Assembly: GCF_011764565.1 (NCBI RefSeq)
Contig: NZ_AP022871.1
Coordinates: forward strand, 5,394,320-5,458,319
DNA: 64,000 nt
Direction of reading: 5' to 3'
DNA from: Phytohabitans suffuscus
GTDB lineage: Bacteria; Actinomycetota; Actinomycetes; Mycobacteriales; Micromonosporaceae
Positions 8,917 through 17,996 of the stretch are shown here, one piece after another (the stretch's first letter is position 1; the number at the start of each line of letters is the position of its first letter). The notes below the pieces were generated by a model, which searched no databases, was not told where the DNA came from, and was given only the letters and a program-made list of their open reading frames with translations. The position numbers and the translations under genes were made by a program.

Positions 8917-10177
8917 GGGTGGTCTGCCATCCGTAGATACGGTCGTCCAGGTGGTGGACGGCTTCGGTGTTGGCCCATGGCTGGAGCGCTTTGCGCACCT
9001 CAAGTATTCGGTCCATTCCGGTTGCGTACCACGTGACGGCGAGCTGGTCCATTGCCTGTTCCGCGTAGGCACACGCTTCGTCGGGCTTTTCGCGTGCTGC
9101 TTCGACTGCGGCAAGGTCGCCCAGAATGACTGTGCGTTGTTTTCCCGCGTCGCTTGGCAGCGCTTTGAGGGCTGCTGTGAGAGTGTCGTGTGCTTGGGTG
9201 AGGTGGCCGGCTTTGAGTTGGGTGTTGCCTTTGAACGATGCGAGCCTGATTGGTGAGAACCAGGTGAACCATTCCGGTGACTCGTGTTCTGTTCTTGTTT
9301 TGATTGCTTCTTCCGCGTGCCCGATGAGTCGTAGGCCCTCACGGGGGCGGCCGCAGCGGGTTTCGCATTCGGCTTCGACCGCGTCGAGCCATGCGAGGAA
9401 TTCTGCGGATGCGGGGGCGCGGCGAGCATATGTGCGGGCTGCTCTCATGCGGTCGGCGGCTTCGTCTCGACGGTTCGCCCATCCCGGGATGAAGGCGGCG
9501 TGCGCCAGGATGGCGGAGCCGAGTAGCGGGTCTTCTGCTTCACCTGCGGCTTGAAGAGCGCGAACGAGTGTGGCGTCCGCGTCGATTGGATTTCGGATGT
9601 CGAAGAATTCGATCCTGCCGACGAGCAGGAGTGATTCTGTGAGTGCGGTGGCCAGTACCCGGCGGGCGATGCCGTTCGTCTCGGCCAGGAGGTGCGTGCC
9701 CAGGCGGGTGTGCTCCGCCACGGCGGGCAGGAGCTGGGCGGGTTGAACGCTCCAGTAGAGGCGGCGGTGGGCGACTGTGATGGCGGCGTAGTCGGCACCG
9801 ATGGTCGGTGGCTGCACGGCAGTGGCGGCGCGAGGTAACGGCAGCGCAGCTCCGCTGAGGTTGCCACCAACGTCAGCCTGCTTCGGACTTGTCGACGTCG
9901 CCGTTCCCTCATCCCACGGTGCGGTGAAGCCGAGCTGATCCATCGGGAGCTGGAGAACGTGGACCAGTAGCCGCTGATGATCGGCGCGCGGCCACGGCGG
10001 TGTAGCGGACTCCCAACGCCTGACCTGCCGCGTGCTCACCTCCAGATGTCCCAGCCCGATCCGGGGAGCGGCCTGGGTGAGGGCCTCCGCGAACGCCTGT
10101 TGCGAGGCATACCCTGCGTGCTGCCTTGCGGCTTTCAACCGCGTGTTGCCCGTTGGGCGGGGCATGACAACCTCCAA
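8897..10177 (-). CDS. XRE-family transcriptional regulator with TPR-like C-terminus
   Basis: Up to 426 residues. MPRPTGN at codon 5 (nt 10165) is the likelier start. An XRE domain covers about residues 10-70 (RLKAARQHAGYASQQAFAEA, then STRQVRRWESATPPWPRADH). The rest is helical with TPR-like spacing (AHAAFIPGWANRRDEAADRM; AKNNQLKAG-type helices near LKAGHLTQAHDTLTAALKAL). It is convergent with the HAD hydrolase and overlaps it by 20 bp; such HAD/XRE neighbours recur in actinomycetes, so a functional link is possible. Its promoter faces the gene at 10318 across a region with three 11-bp repeats. Confidence 0.82.
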   Translation of the reverse strand: MEVVMPRPTGNTRLKAARQHAGYASQQAFAEALTQAAPRIGLGHLEVSTRQVRRWESATPPWPRADHQRLLVHVLQLPMDQLGFTAPWDEGTATSTSPKQADVGGNLSGAALPLPRAATAVQPPTIGADYAAITVAHRRLYWSVQPAQLLPAVAEHTRLGTHLLAETNGIARRVLATALTESLLLVGRIEFFDIRNPIDADATLVRALQAAGEAEDPLLGSAILAHAAFIPGWANRRDEAADRMRAARTYARRAPASAEFLAWLDAVEAECETRCGRPREGLRLIGHAEEAIKTRTEHESPEWFTWFSPIRLASFKGNTQLKAGHLTQAHDTLTAALKALPSDAGKQRTVILGDLAAVEAAREKPDEACAYAEQAMDQLAVTWYATGMDRILEVRKALQPWANTEAVHHLDDRIYGWQTTLRALQR

Positions 10178-10253
10178 GATTCTGCTAAACCCAGCCTAGC
10201 AAGCGGACCTTGAAGGGACCAGTCCTCCCAGCTCTGGCTGTTACGTCCTAACC

Positions 10254-10282
10254 AAGACCTCTTAAAGTCCTCTCAAAGACCT
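10254..10282. promoter_or_regulatory. Three direct repeats, 11-bp period (operator candidate)
   Basis: AAGACCT, AAGTCCT and AAGACCT begin at 10254, 10265 and 10276, exactly 11 bp apart, so they lie on one face of the helix. They sit in the divergent region between an XRE gene and a gene upstream of two further XRE genes. Confidence 0.55.
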
Positions 10283-10317
10283 TCGTATGGCCTTAGGTGT
10301 TGGCCACGCTTGTCGCC

Positions 10318-10731
10318 ATGGCAGTCGCGTACCAGCCCTACCTCCGCCACCAGCGAAACGGCGCGGGTGTCCGTTCGGGTCCCCGACCCAGCGGTGAAGC
10401 GGCCGATCAGGGGGACTGCGTCGCGGCTGCCGAGCAGAACACGGGCACGAACGCGACGGTGTACGGCGAAGCGCAGCAGATGGCGCTCGCCCAGCAGGTG
10501 CTGAACGAGCACGTCACGTCGAGCGCGACCGGACGGTGTCTGGCATGCGGCGCTCCGGGGCCATGTTTTCGGCGGGAGACGGCGATGGCGGTGTTCTCCC
10601 GGTCGCGGTGGTTGCCCCGCCGGATTCCTGGGCTGTCGCAACCGGAACGGCTCGGGCTACGGCGGATCGATCCTGCGCAGACCGCACTGGAGGTTGGCCA
10701 GACGAGGACGGGCGGTGTGCGCGGTGTCTGA
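10318..10731 (+). CDS. Hypothetical protein with CxxC...C cluster, upstream of XRE genes
   Basis: About 137 residues; a GTG at 10297 would add seven. No named domain is recognised. The central part (QVLNEHVTSSATGRCLACGA followed by PGPC and RRE) carries a compact Cys cluster that could bind zinc, and a basic C-terminal stretch follows. The gene has the codon bias of its neighbours, is preceded by the 11-bp repeats, and lies just before two tandem XRE/DUF5753 genes, which suggests it belongs to that cassette. Part of the C-terminus may be spurious. Confidence 0.55.
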   Translation: MAVAYQPYLRHQRNGAGVRSGPRPSGEAADQGDCVAAAEQNTGTNATVYGEAQQMALAQQVLNEHVTSSATGRCLACGAPGPCFRRETAMAVFSRSRWLPRRIPGLSQPERLGLRRIDPAQTALEVGQTRTGGVRGV

Positions 10732-10847
10732 CTCCGGTACCGCGCGACCTGATGGCGTGGTCCCGCTCGGTTGGCCGAGATCCGCCGGGCGGGGCCGCTT
10801 CACCATCGCTGATCGTTCGACAAGGACAGGTGGATACGGAGGCGGGT

Positions 10848-11729
10848 ATGCCGGTGCGGCGTGACGATGACGAGCCGTCACTGCGGTCGCGGTGGCTCGG
10901 TCAGCGGTTTCGGGAACTGCGTGAGGATCTGGGTCTGACGCTCAGGTTCGTAGCAGGTCACGTCGGTGTCGAGTTCGCTGATCTCGCTGCTTGCGAGCGT
11001 GGGCAACGGCGGCTGCTCAAGTCCGAGACGGTGAAGGCGTTGCTGGACCTGTACCGCGTGTTTGAGCAGGCCGAGCGGGACCATCTGCTGCGGCTGGCAC
11101 GGGATGCGTTCCGGTTGCCCCGCTGGGAAGGCAACTTCGACGGCCCAGACCTCGATACGTCCATGTTGGACTATCTGTGGCTGGAATCGGTCGCGGAGCG
11201 GGTCCGCTGCTACAGCGCGACGCTGATACCTGAGTTGGTGCGCACACCAGCCTATGTGGAGTCGGTTGTCCGCCGGGAGTTCGAGTCAGCGGCCTCCGAC
11301 GCCCAGATGGCTTGGTGGGTGCAGACCTACCACGATCGGCAGACGTTCAATGGCGGGCCGCCGATCGAGGTGCGGGCGGTCGTCGCCGAGTCGGTGCTGC
11401 GCCGGTCGGTCGACGGAGCGGGGCGCACGCTGCCCGAGCAGCTTGAGTACCTGGCCAAGACCGCCGACGCCAGGCGGACACAGGTGCGGGTGCTTCCGGC
11501 CGCGGCGAGGTACGTCCCAGGGTCGGACGGCTCGTTCACGCTGTTCGACCTGCCCGCCCCGTATCCGCGTCTGGCCGCCTGCACCAGCCACGCCCACGGC
11601 TTGGCCGTCCACGACGAGCGGACCGCCGAGCAGTACGCGCACGTGTTCGACCGGCTCTGCGCCGCCGCACTAGACCCCACCGAGTCGGCGTCACTGATCA
11701 GCCGCCTCGCTACCGATCCGACAACCTGA
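10848..11729 (+). CDS. XRE/DUF5753 regulator (WhiJ type), copy 1
   Basis: A 293-residue protein: an N-terminal helix-turn-helix (about residues 14-75, LGQRFRELREDLGLTLRFVA) and a C-terminal DUF5753 domain (LIPELVRTPAYVESVVRREF through VRVLPAAARYVPGSDGSFTL). This is the layout of the WhiJ/BldB-associated regulators that control development in streptomycetes. GGAGG lies 7 nt before the ATG at 10848. It is followed 20 bp later by a paralogue of the same size, so the pair arose by tandem duplication. Confidence 0.9.
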   Translation: MPVRRDDDEPSLRSRWLGQRFRELREDLGLTLRFVAGHVGVEFADLAACERGQRRLLKSETVKALLDLYRVFEQAERDHLLRLARDAFRLPRWEGNFDGPDLDTSMLDYLWLESVAERVRCYSATLIPELVRTPAYVESVVRREFESAASDAQMAWWVQTYHDRQTFNGGPPIEVRAVVAESVLRRSVDGAGRTLPEQLEYLAKTADARRTQVRVLPAAARYVPGSDGSFTLFDLPAPYPRLAACTSHAHGLAVHDERTAEQYAHVFDRLCAAALDPTESASLISRLATDPTT

Positions 11730-11749
11730 CAGAAGGAGAGACCACGACC

Positions 11750-12682
11750 GTGCCGACGAAACGAGAGCAGTTCTTACCGACTATCCGTTCGCAGTATTTG
11801 GGTGAGCGGATGCGTGGCCTGCGGGAGGAGCGCGGGTTGACGCTCAAGCATGTTGCTGCCTATATCGGGGTGGAGTTCAGTACGTTGGCTCGGTACGAGC
11901 GGTCGGAGTGGCCGTTTCGCCGTGACCACGTGGTTGCCCTGCTGGACTTGTACGGTATCTACGACGATTCCCGTCGTGTGCAGCTCATCGATCTGGCTCA
12001 GACGTCGTGGCGGATCAACCAGTGGGAGTCGGTCGGGTCCCGCTACGCGCCGACGACCGGCGACAGCAACGGATCCATGATTGTGGATCCTTGGTGGCTT
12101 CAGGCGCGGGCGGCGGAGCTGTGGGTCTACGCGCCGCTGTTGATCCCGGAGGTGGTGCAGAACCGCGACTACGCCGAAGCGTTGGTCCGGCAGACGGAGA
12201 CCGACGTGCGGCGGGCTGACCAGATCGTCCGGCAGGTCATCGCCCGGCAGCAGCAGTTGGAGGACCGCGAGCCGAAGACCAGGCTGACGATTCTGGTGGA
12301 GGAGCCGGTGCTGCGCCGCCCGATCGGCGGGCAGGCGGTCATGAAACAGCAACTGGAGTACCTGTCCAGGCTGGCGAACCAGCCGCATGTGGACATTCGG
12401 GTACTGCCGACACGGGCCGGCTGGCACCCGGGCCTGGATGGCGCTTTCACCGTCTGCAAGCTGGACCGCCCGTACCCGCCGGTCGTGCTGGTCGAGCACC
12501 TCGGCGGCCGGCTCGTGGTCGAGGCCACCGCCGCCGACCGCTACAACGCGGTGTTCGACAAGCTCAAGGAAGCCGCCCTGGTACCGGTCCGCTCCGTCGA
12601 GCTGATCCACGAGGCCGCCGACGACCTCACCGGCTCCAGCCGCACGCGCCCCGACCCGACCGGTCAGGAGACGACCGCATGA
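11750..12682 (+). CDS. XRE/DUF5753 regulator (WhiJ type), copy 2
   Basis: A 310-residue paralogue of the upstream gene. The helix-turn-helix is at about residues 16-75 (LGERMRGLREERGLTLKHVA) and DUF5753 at about 110-290 (LLIPEVVQNRDYAEALVR; VRVLPTRAG-type block DIRVLPTRAGWHPGLDGAFT). AAGGAGAG precedes the GTG at 11750. It shares a 4-bp ATGA overlap with the next small gene, so they are translationally coupled. In WhiJ-type systems such regulators work with a small partner; here the 78-residue protein may play that part. Confidence 0.9.
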   Translation: MPTKREQFLPTIRSQYLGERMRGLREERGLTLKHVAAYIGVEFSTLARYERSEWPFRRDHVVALLDLYGIYDDSRRVQLIDLAQTSWRINQWESVGSRYAPTTGDSNGSMIVDPWWLQARAAELWVYAPLLIPEVVQNRDYAEALVRQTETDVRRADQIVRQVIARQQQLEDREPKTRLTILVEEPVLRRPIGGQAVMKQQLEYLSRLANQPHVDIRVLPTRAGWHPGLDGAFTVCKLDRPYPPVVLVEHLGGRLVVEATAADRYNAVFDKLKEAALVPVRSVELIHEAADDLTGSSRTRPDPTGQETTA

Positions 12683-12915
12683 TCCACTCCATCAACTCCG
12701 ACGCCACCAAGGCGGTCATCACCGTCGCCGCGCAGCGGATCGCCGCCTACGCCGACCGGGAACAGATCCCCATCGAGCAGGCCCAGTGCGAGGAACTGGC
12801 CGAAGACCTGGCGCACGTGTACCAGGCGTTCTTCGCCGGCTACCAGGCGTCGCTGTCCTCCCTGCCCGGCGTGGCCCACGGCACGCAGTCGGCGGATTCG
12901 GAGCCTACCGGCTAA
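12679..12915 (+). CDS. Small helical protein coupled to XRE regulator
   Basis: A 78-residue acidic helical protein (IAAYADREQIPIEQAQCEEL, then AEDLAHVYQAFFAGYQASLS) whose ATG overlaps the stop of the XRE gene (ATGA). No named family is recognised, though it occupies the position where DUF397 or other small partners sit in XRE/DUF5753 cassettes. A role as partner or modulator of the regulator is inferred from this coupling only. Confidence 0.75.
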   Translation: MIHSINSDATKAVITVAAQRIAAYADREQIPIEQAQCEELAEDLAHVYQAFFAGYQASLSSLPGVAHGTQSADSEPTG

Positions 12916-13140
12916 CACCCCATGGATCGGTCTGCCGCCGCTCGTGCCCTCACTCCCTTGGCAGGAGCCACCCCACGGGCGGCGGCAGGTCCGACTTCGC
13001 CGCAGAAGGAGAACCTACCTGCGATGAACACGGGCGTTAGCGGGTCTTGCGGCGGGGGCGAGTGGTTGCGGCTGGGATACAGCCACCCCCGCGGCCTCAC
13101 CCCTCCGCGTTTGCCACGGGTCCGGACCGGCATGGACAGC

Positions 13141-13950
13141 TCAGGCCGCGGCGGCCTCGGCCGGCACCCGGCTGATCGCGATGTCGCCGCTGGCCGTGCG
13201 GACCTCGACGCTCAGGTCGTGGCCGGCCTCGCCGCCGCCGGTGGAGGTCATGTCCAGCTCGTTGACGGTGTGGCCGGAGATCGTGGCCAGGTCGAGCCAC
13301 ACGCCCGTGCCGCTGAGCACGCCCACCGCCACGTCGCCGCTCGCGGTCTGGACCTTGACCGTGCCGCGCCGCGTGGCGCCGATGCGGACGCGGCCGGAGG
13401 CGGTCTTGGCCTTCACCCCGGAGCCGGCCGCGCCGATGTCGATGCTGCCGCTGGCCACGCTCGTGTCGACCGGGCCGCCGACGCGCCGGGCGGTGACGTC
13501 GCCGGCCGCGCCGCTCACCCGCAGCTCGCCGTCGACCTGGCCGGCCGTGACGTCGCCGCTGGCGATCTGCACCTTCGCGTCGCCGGCGATGTGCTCCAGG
13601 ACCAGGTCGCCGGAGGCGGCGACGGCGTCCAGCGCGGAGATCCGGCCGCGGCAGGTGGTGTCGGCCGCGGCGGTCTTGAGGCGCAGCCGGCTGTCCAGCG
13701 GGACGTGGATGGTGATCAGCAGCGAGGCGGGGCGCGCGGCCATCCAGCCGCCGTCCGGCGCGGTCACGGCCAGGGTGTCGCCGTGCAGCTCCACCGTCGT
13801 ACGCTCCGCGGCCTCGTGCGACGCGGGACGGTCGTCGTACGGCCGCACGTCGACCAGCGCGGTGTCGCGCTCCTCGGCGGTGATCTCCAGTGCGCCGGCG
13901 GGCAGCCTGACGACGGCGGTGACGGGGCGAGGGGTCGCGAACTCGGGCAT
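13141..13950 (-). CDS. DUF4097 beta-helix family protein
   Basis: A 269-residue protein of short repeating beta strands with the family's hallmark TASGDV/ASGDI units (VAASGDLVLEHIAGDAKVQI; VQTASGDVAVG; VRTASGDIAISR). No signal peptide or membrane helix is present, so it is probably cytoplasmic. Its function is unknown. It lies 13 bp after the RHH protein gene on the same strand, so the two form an operon that is under the three-fold operator at 14440. The ATG at 13950 is preceded by GAGAGGAGC. Confidence 0.88.
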   Translation of the reverse strand: MPEFATPRPVTAVVRLPAGALEITAEERDTALVDVRPYDDRPASHEAAERTTVELHGDTLAVTAPDGGWMAARPASLLITIHVPLDSRLRLKTAAADTTCRGRISALDAVAASGDLVLEHIAGDAKVQIASGDVTAGQVDGELRVSGAAGDVTARRVGGPVDTSVASGSIDIGAAGSGVKAKTASGRVRIGATRRGTVKVQTASGDVAVGVLSGTGVWLDLATISGHTVNELDMTSTGGGEAGHDLSVEVRTASGDIAISRVPAEAAAA

Positions 13951-13963
13951 GGCAGGGCTCCTC

Positions 13964-14440
13964 TCAGGCGCGGCCGAAGCCGGTGACCCGGCGGCCGGTG
14001 GTGCCTCGGGTCGGTGGGGTGGACGGGCCGCCCCGCGTCGCGGCCTGCACGGCGCGGACCAGCCAGGTGTTGACCGAGACGCCCTCCGCGGCGGCGGCCT
14101 GCTCGGCCGCGTCCTTGAGGGACTCCGGCAGGCGCAGCGTGATCCGCGTGACGTCACCTGACGGCTCGGATGGTGTCACTGGCGGCGGCGACGCGACGTC
14201 AGTCGGCGTCACCGCGAAATCGGCCTGGCCACCGCGCAGCCGCACCTCGACGGCCGTCGCGGAGAGCTTCGCGGTGATCTCGTCTGCCGCGTCGGAGAGC
14301 ACCTGCAGGAGGCACAGCCGAAGCGACGCGTCGAGCGCGCCGCTGAGCAGGTCGGCCGCGCGAGCCACGTCGGGCCCGCCAGGTGCGGCGGCGGCGGCGA
14401 GGTCTCGCCGCAGTGTCTCCAGATAGGGCGCCAGGTCCAT
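13964..14440 (-). CDS. Ribbon-helix-helix (HicB/Arc-like) regulator
   Basis: A 158-residue protein. The C-terminal part holds a ribbon-helix-helix domain (TRITLRLPESLKDAAEQAAA, then EGVSVNTWLVRAVQAA, about residues 93-132). The N-terminal 60 residues are helical and may be a partner- or ligand-binding part. No toxin gene is adjacent, so antitoxin labels often given to this type are not supported. Three TGACRTCA repeats with 11-bp spacing start at its ATG; RHH proteins bind such repeated half-sites cooperatively, so autoregulation is likely. Confidence 0.82.
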   Translation of the reverse strand: MDLAPYLETLRRDLAAAAAPGGPDVARAADLLSGALDASLRLCLLQVLSDAADEITAKLSATAVEVRLRGGQADFAVTPTDVASPPPVTPSEPSGDVTRITLRLPESLKDAAEQAAAAEGVSVNTWLVRAVQAATRGGPSTPPTRGTTGRRVTGFGRA

Positions 14441-14469
14441 GACATCATAGTGACATCACAATGACGTCA
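14440..14469. promoter_or_regulatory. Triple TGACRTCA operator, 11-bp period
   Basis: TGACATCA (14440), TGACATCA (14451) and TGACGTCA (14462) are spaced 11 bp apart and overlap the ATG of the RHH gene. Each is palindromic or nearly so. This is the expected shape of an RHH autoregulatory operator and it also lies 39 bp upstream of the thyX -10 box. Confidence 0.75.
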
Positions 14470-14507
14470 GTGCAAGCCGCGGTGCGGATGCTGTCGGTGG
14501 GGTGGTC

Positions 14508-14513
14508 TAGGCT
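14508..14513 (+). promoter_or_regulatory. -10 box of leaderless thyX
   Basis: TAGGCT lies 7 nt before the ATG at 14521. Confidence 0.55.
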
Positions 14514-14520
14514 CGCGGCC

Positions 14521-15272
14521 ATGCCGGAAGTAGTCCCGCCCCAGGTCAAACTCATCGCTTGGACCCACTTCGAGGCGCCGGACGACGTGCCGTGGTCCAC
14601 CGACGCCGACGGGGGTCAGGCGCTCGCCGAGTTCGCCGGCCGCGCCTGCTACCAGTCGTGGAAGAAGCCCAACCCGGCCACCGCGACCAACCAGGGTTAC
14701 CTCGCCCACATCCTCGAGGTGGGTCACCTGTCGGTGCTGGAGCACGGCTCGGTGACGTTCTACTTCACCGGGGTGTCCCGCTCGTTCACCCACGAGCTGA
14801 TCCGGCACCGGCACTTCTCGTACTCGCAGCTGTCCCAGCGCTACGTGCCCGAGCGCGAGGCCGCGATGGTCGAGCCGGACGTGATCGCCGACGACCCGGA
14901 GCTGCACAAGCTCTTCGTCGAGGCCACCGAGGCGAGCCTGCGTGCCTACAACGAGCTGCTCGAAGGGCTCGAGCGCAAGTTCGCCGACGTGGAGAACGGC
15001 ACGCTCCGCCGCAAGCAGGCGCGGCAGGCGGCCCGCGCGGTGCTGCCCAACGCGACCGAGACGCGCATCGTCGTCACCGGCAACTACCGGGCGTGGCGCC
15101 ACTTCATCGGCATGCGCGCCACCGAGACCGCCGACGTCGAGATCCGCGCGCTCGCGGTGGAGTGCCTGCGCCAGTTGCGGGGGTCGCACCCAACGTGTTC
15201 GCCGACTTCGCCATCACGCGCCTGGCCGACGGCACCGAGGTCGCGGCGAGCCCGTACGCGCAAGTGTCATAA
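14521..15272 (+). CDS. thyX: Flavin-dependent thymidylate synthase ThyX, one apparent frameshift
   Basis: It converts dUMP to dTMP with methylenetetrahydrofolate and FAD/NADPH. The ThyX signature RHRHFSYSQLSQRY stands at residues 95-108, with the upstream LAHILEVGHLSVLEHGSVTF block. Near nt 15180 the sequence CGGGGGTCG breaks the frame; one more G restores GVAPNVFADFAITRLADGTE and a 250-residue protein ending PYAQVS. As an essential or near-essential gene it is more likely misassembled than broken. It precedes dapA and rnj, the order found in many actinobacteria. Confidence 0.92.
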
Positions 15273-15318
15273 CGCCGTCGACCGGGCGTAACCCTTCGGC
15301 CGGTCAGCGCGGGTCCGC

Positions 15319-15324
15319 TAGGTT
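15319..15324 (+). promoter_or_regulatory. -10 box of leaderless dapA
   Basis: TAGGTT lies 7 nt before the ATG at 15332. Confidence 0.55.
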
Positions 15325-15331
15325 GTCAAGC

Positions 15332-16225
15332 ATGACGCACGACCACCGACCCTTCGGGCGGTTGCTCACCGCGATGGTGAGCCCGTTCCGCGCCGACGGC
15401 TCGCTCGACGTTGAGGGAGCGGCCCGGCTCGCCACCTACCTGGTGGACGAGCAGGCCAACGACGCGCTGGTGATCAACGGCACCACCGGCGAGTCGCCGA
15501 CCACCTCCGACGAGGAAAAAGAGCAGCTCATCCGGGTAGTGGTAGAGGCCGTCGGCGACCGGGCCAAGGTGGTCGCCGGCGTGGGCACCAACGACACGTC
15601 ACACACGATCGAGCTCGCCACCGCCGCGGAGAAGGCGGGCGCCCACGGCCTGCTGGTCGTCACCCCGTACTACAACAAGCCGCCGCAGGCCGGTCTTGTG
15701 CGCCACTTCACCGCGGTGGCCGACGTGACCGGCCTGCCGATGCTGGTCTACGACATCCCGCACCGCGCGGGCGTCCCGATCTCCACCGAGACACTGGTCC
15801 GCCTCGCCGAGCACCCGCGGATCGTCGGCGTCAAGGACGCCAAGGGCGACCTCGTCGCCACGTCCTGGGTGACCAGCCGCACCGGGCTGGCCTTCTACTC
15901 CGGCGACGACGCGATGACACTTCCGCTGCTCGCGGTCGGCGCCGTCGGCCTGGTGGGCACCTCGACACACGTCAGCGGCGCCGGAGCGCAGGACATGATC
16001 CAGGCGTACGACCGCGGCGACACCGCCGGCGCGCTCGCCGTGCACCGCCGGCTGCTGCCGATCTTCACGGGCATCTTCCGGAGCCCGGGCACGATCCTGG
16101 TCAAGGCGGCGATGAACGCGAAGGGCCTGCCCGGCGGGCCGGTGCGTTCGCCGCTGGTCGACGCGACCGAGGAGGAGCTGGCGCAGCTGCGCGAAGACTG
16201 CGAGGCCGCGGGGCTTCCTCTATGA
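15332..16225 (+). CDS. dapA: 4-hydroxy-tetrahydrodipicolinate synthase
   Basis: A 297-residue aldolase-type TIM barrel that condenses pyruvate with aspartate semialdehyde, the first step to diaminopimelate and lysine. Visible residues are the TTGES motif (Thr51-Thr52) that binds pyruvate, Tyr140 in LVYDIPHRAG, and the Schiff-base Lys168 in IVGVKDAKGD. The length is normal for DapA. Its stop overlaps the start of rnj (ATGA), so the two are coupled. Confidence 0.95.
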   Translation: MTHDHRPFGRLLTAMVSPFRADGSLDVEGAARLATYLVDEQANDALVINGTTGESPTTSDEEKEQLIRVVVEAVGDRAKVVAGVGTNDTSHTIELATAAEKAGAHGLLVVTPYYNKPPQAGLVRHFTAVADVTGLPMLVYDIPHRAGVPISTETLVRLAEHPRIVGVKDAKGDLVATSWVTSRTGLAFYSGDDAMTLPLLAVGAVGLVGTSTHVSGAGAQDMIQAYDRGDTAGALAVHRRLLPIFTGIFRSPGTILVKAAMNAKGLPGGPVRSPLVDATEEELAQLREDCEAAGLPL

Positions 16226-17910
16226 CCGGGGCGCACGCCGAGCTGGAGCTGCCCCCGCCACTGCCCGCGGGTGGCCTGCGCGTGACGCCGCTGGGCGGTC
16301 TGGGTGCCATCGGGCGCAACATGACCGTTTTCGAGTACGACGGCAAGCTGCTCATCGTCGACTGCGGCGTGCTCTTTCCCGACGTGGAGCAGCCCGGCGT
16401 CGACCTGATCCTGCCGGACTTCACGCCGATCCTCGACCGGCTCGAAGACGTCCAGGCGATCGTGCTCACCCACGGCCACGAAGACCACATCGGCGCCGTG
16501 CCGTACCTGCTCGCCCACAAGCCGGACATCCCGCTGGTCGGGTCGCAGTTCACGCTCGCGCTCGTGGAGGCCAAGCTGGCCGAGCGGCGGATCGAGCCGT
16601 ACACGCTGACCGTGCGCGAGGGGCGGCGCGAGCCGCTGGGGCCGTTCGAGTGCGAGTTCTTCGCGGTCAACCACTCCATCCCGGACGCGCTCGCGGTGGC
16701 CATCCGCACCCCGGCGGGACTGGTGCTGCACACCGGCGACTTCAAGATGGACCAGCTCCCGCTCGACGGGCGGATCACCGACCTGGCCGGCTTCGCCCGG
16801 CTCGGCGCGGAGGGCGTCGACCTGCTGCTCTCCGACTCGACCAACGCGGAGATCCCCGGCTTCGTCACGCCGGAGCGCGACATCGGGCCGGTGCTCGACT
16901 CGATCTTCGCCAAGGCGACCGGCCGGATCATCGTGGCCAGCTTCGCCTCACACGTGCACCGCGTGCAGCAGGTGCTCGACTCGGCGTACGAGTACGACCG
17001 GAAGGTCGCGTTCATCGGGCGCTCCATGGTCCGCAACATGGGCATCGCCCGCGACCTCGGCCTGCTGCGCATCCCCGGCGGGCTGGTGGTCGGCCTGGAG
17101 GAGGCCACCGCGCTGCCGCCGGACCAGATCGTGCTGATGTCGACCGGCTCGCAGGGTGAGCCGATGAGCGCGCTGGGCCGCATGGCGGTCGGCGACCACC
17201 GGCACATCACGGTGGCGCCCGGCGACACGGTGGTGCTGGCCAGCTCGCTGGTGCCGGGCAACGAGACCTCGGTGTACCGGGTGATCAACCAGCTGTCGAG
17301 GGCCGGCGCCACGGTGATCCACAAAGACGTCGCCAAGGTGCACGTCTCCGGCCACTCGCCCGCCGGTGAGCTGCTCTACCTGCTCAACGTCGTGCGCCCG
17401 AGCAACCTCATGCCCGTACACGGGGAGTGGCGGCACCTGCGCGCCCACGCCCGGCTCGGCATCGAGTCCGGGGTGCCGGCCGACCGGGTGGTGCTCTGCG
17501 AGGACGGCGACGTGGTCGACCTCGTCGAGGGGCGGGCGCGGCTCGTGGGCCACGTCAAGAGCCGCTACGTGTACGTCGACGGGCTCGCGGTCGGCGACGT
17601 GGGGGAGTCGCTGCTCACCGAGCGGCGGATCCTCGGCGACGGCGGCTTCATCGCCGCCACGGTCGTGGTCGACTCGGTCACCGGCAAGGTGGTGGGTGGG
17701 CCGACGGTGTCCGCCAAGGGCTTCTCCGAAGACCCAGGGGCGTTCAACGCGGTCATCCCGTTGATCACCGAGGCGCTCGACCGGGCCGCGCTCGAGGGTG
17801 TCACCGATCCACACCAGCTTCAGCAGATCGTGCGGCGTACGGTCGGTCGCTGGGTCAACGAGGCGTACCGCCGCCGCCCAATGATCGTTCCGACCGTCGT
17901 AGAGGTCTGA
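16222..17910 (+). CDS. rnj: Ribonuclease J
   Basis: A 562-residue metallo-beta-lactamase/beta-CASP nuclease with endo- and 5'-3' exoribonuclease activity in mRNA decay and rRNA maturation. The zinc motif HGHEDH is at residues 84-89 and later metal ligands are in HTGDFKMD and SDSTNAE. The beta-CASP motif lies in FASHVHRVQQVLDSA, and HVSGHSPAGE carries the late His. The order thyX-dapA-rnj is conserved in actinobacteria. Confidence 0.95.
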   Translation: MTGAHAELELPPPLPAGGLRVTPLGGLGAIGRNMTVFEYDGKLLIVDCGVLFPDVEQPGVDLILPDFTPILDRLEDVQAIVLTHGHEDHIGAVPYLLAHKPDIPLVGSQFTLALVEAKLAERRIEPYTLTVREGRREPLGPFECEFFAVNHSIPDALAVAIRTPAGLVLHTGDFKMDQLPLDGRITDLAGFARLGAEGVDLLLSDSTNAEIPGFVTPERDIGPVLDSIFAKATGRIIVASFASHVHRVQQVLDSAYEYDRKVAFIGRSMVRNMGIARDLGLLRIPGGLVVGLEEATALPPDQIVLMSTGSQGEPMSALGRMAVGDHRHITVAPGDTVVLASSLVPGNETSVYRVINQLSRAGATVIHKDVAKVHVSGHSPAGELLYLLNVVRPSNLMPVHGEWRHLRAHARLGIESGVPADRVVLCEDGDVVDLVEGRARLVGHVKSRYVYVDGLAVGDVGESLLTERRILGDGGFIAATVVVDSVTGKVVGGPTVSAKGFSEDPGAFNAVIPLITEALDRAALEGVTDPHQLQQIVRRTVGRWVNEAYRRRPMIVPTVVEV

Positions 17911-17996
17911 TAAACCGATTTCCTCGCGCGCTTTGCCGCACAAAGCGGCATGGCGATCTCGGCGTGCTCCGCCCATACTGGCGGCACTGACCCCAC

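Noticed and set aside
13024..13143. Short reading frame after AAGGAG at 13008 (MNTGVSGSCGGGEWLRLGYS...), a possible small peptide
   Set aside because: It has no stop before running antisense through the DUF4097 gene, and no family features; the ribosome-binding site alone is not enough.
13964..14440. HicB-type antitoxin of a toxin-antitoxin pair
   Set aside because: An RHH domain is present but there is no toxin-like gene beside it; the partner gene encodes a DUF4097 protein.
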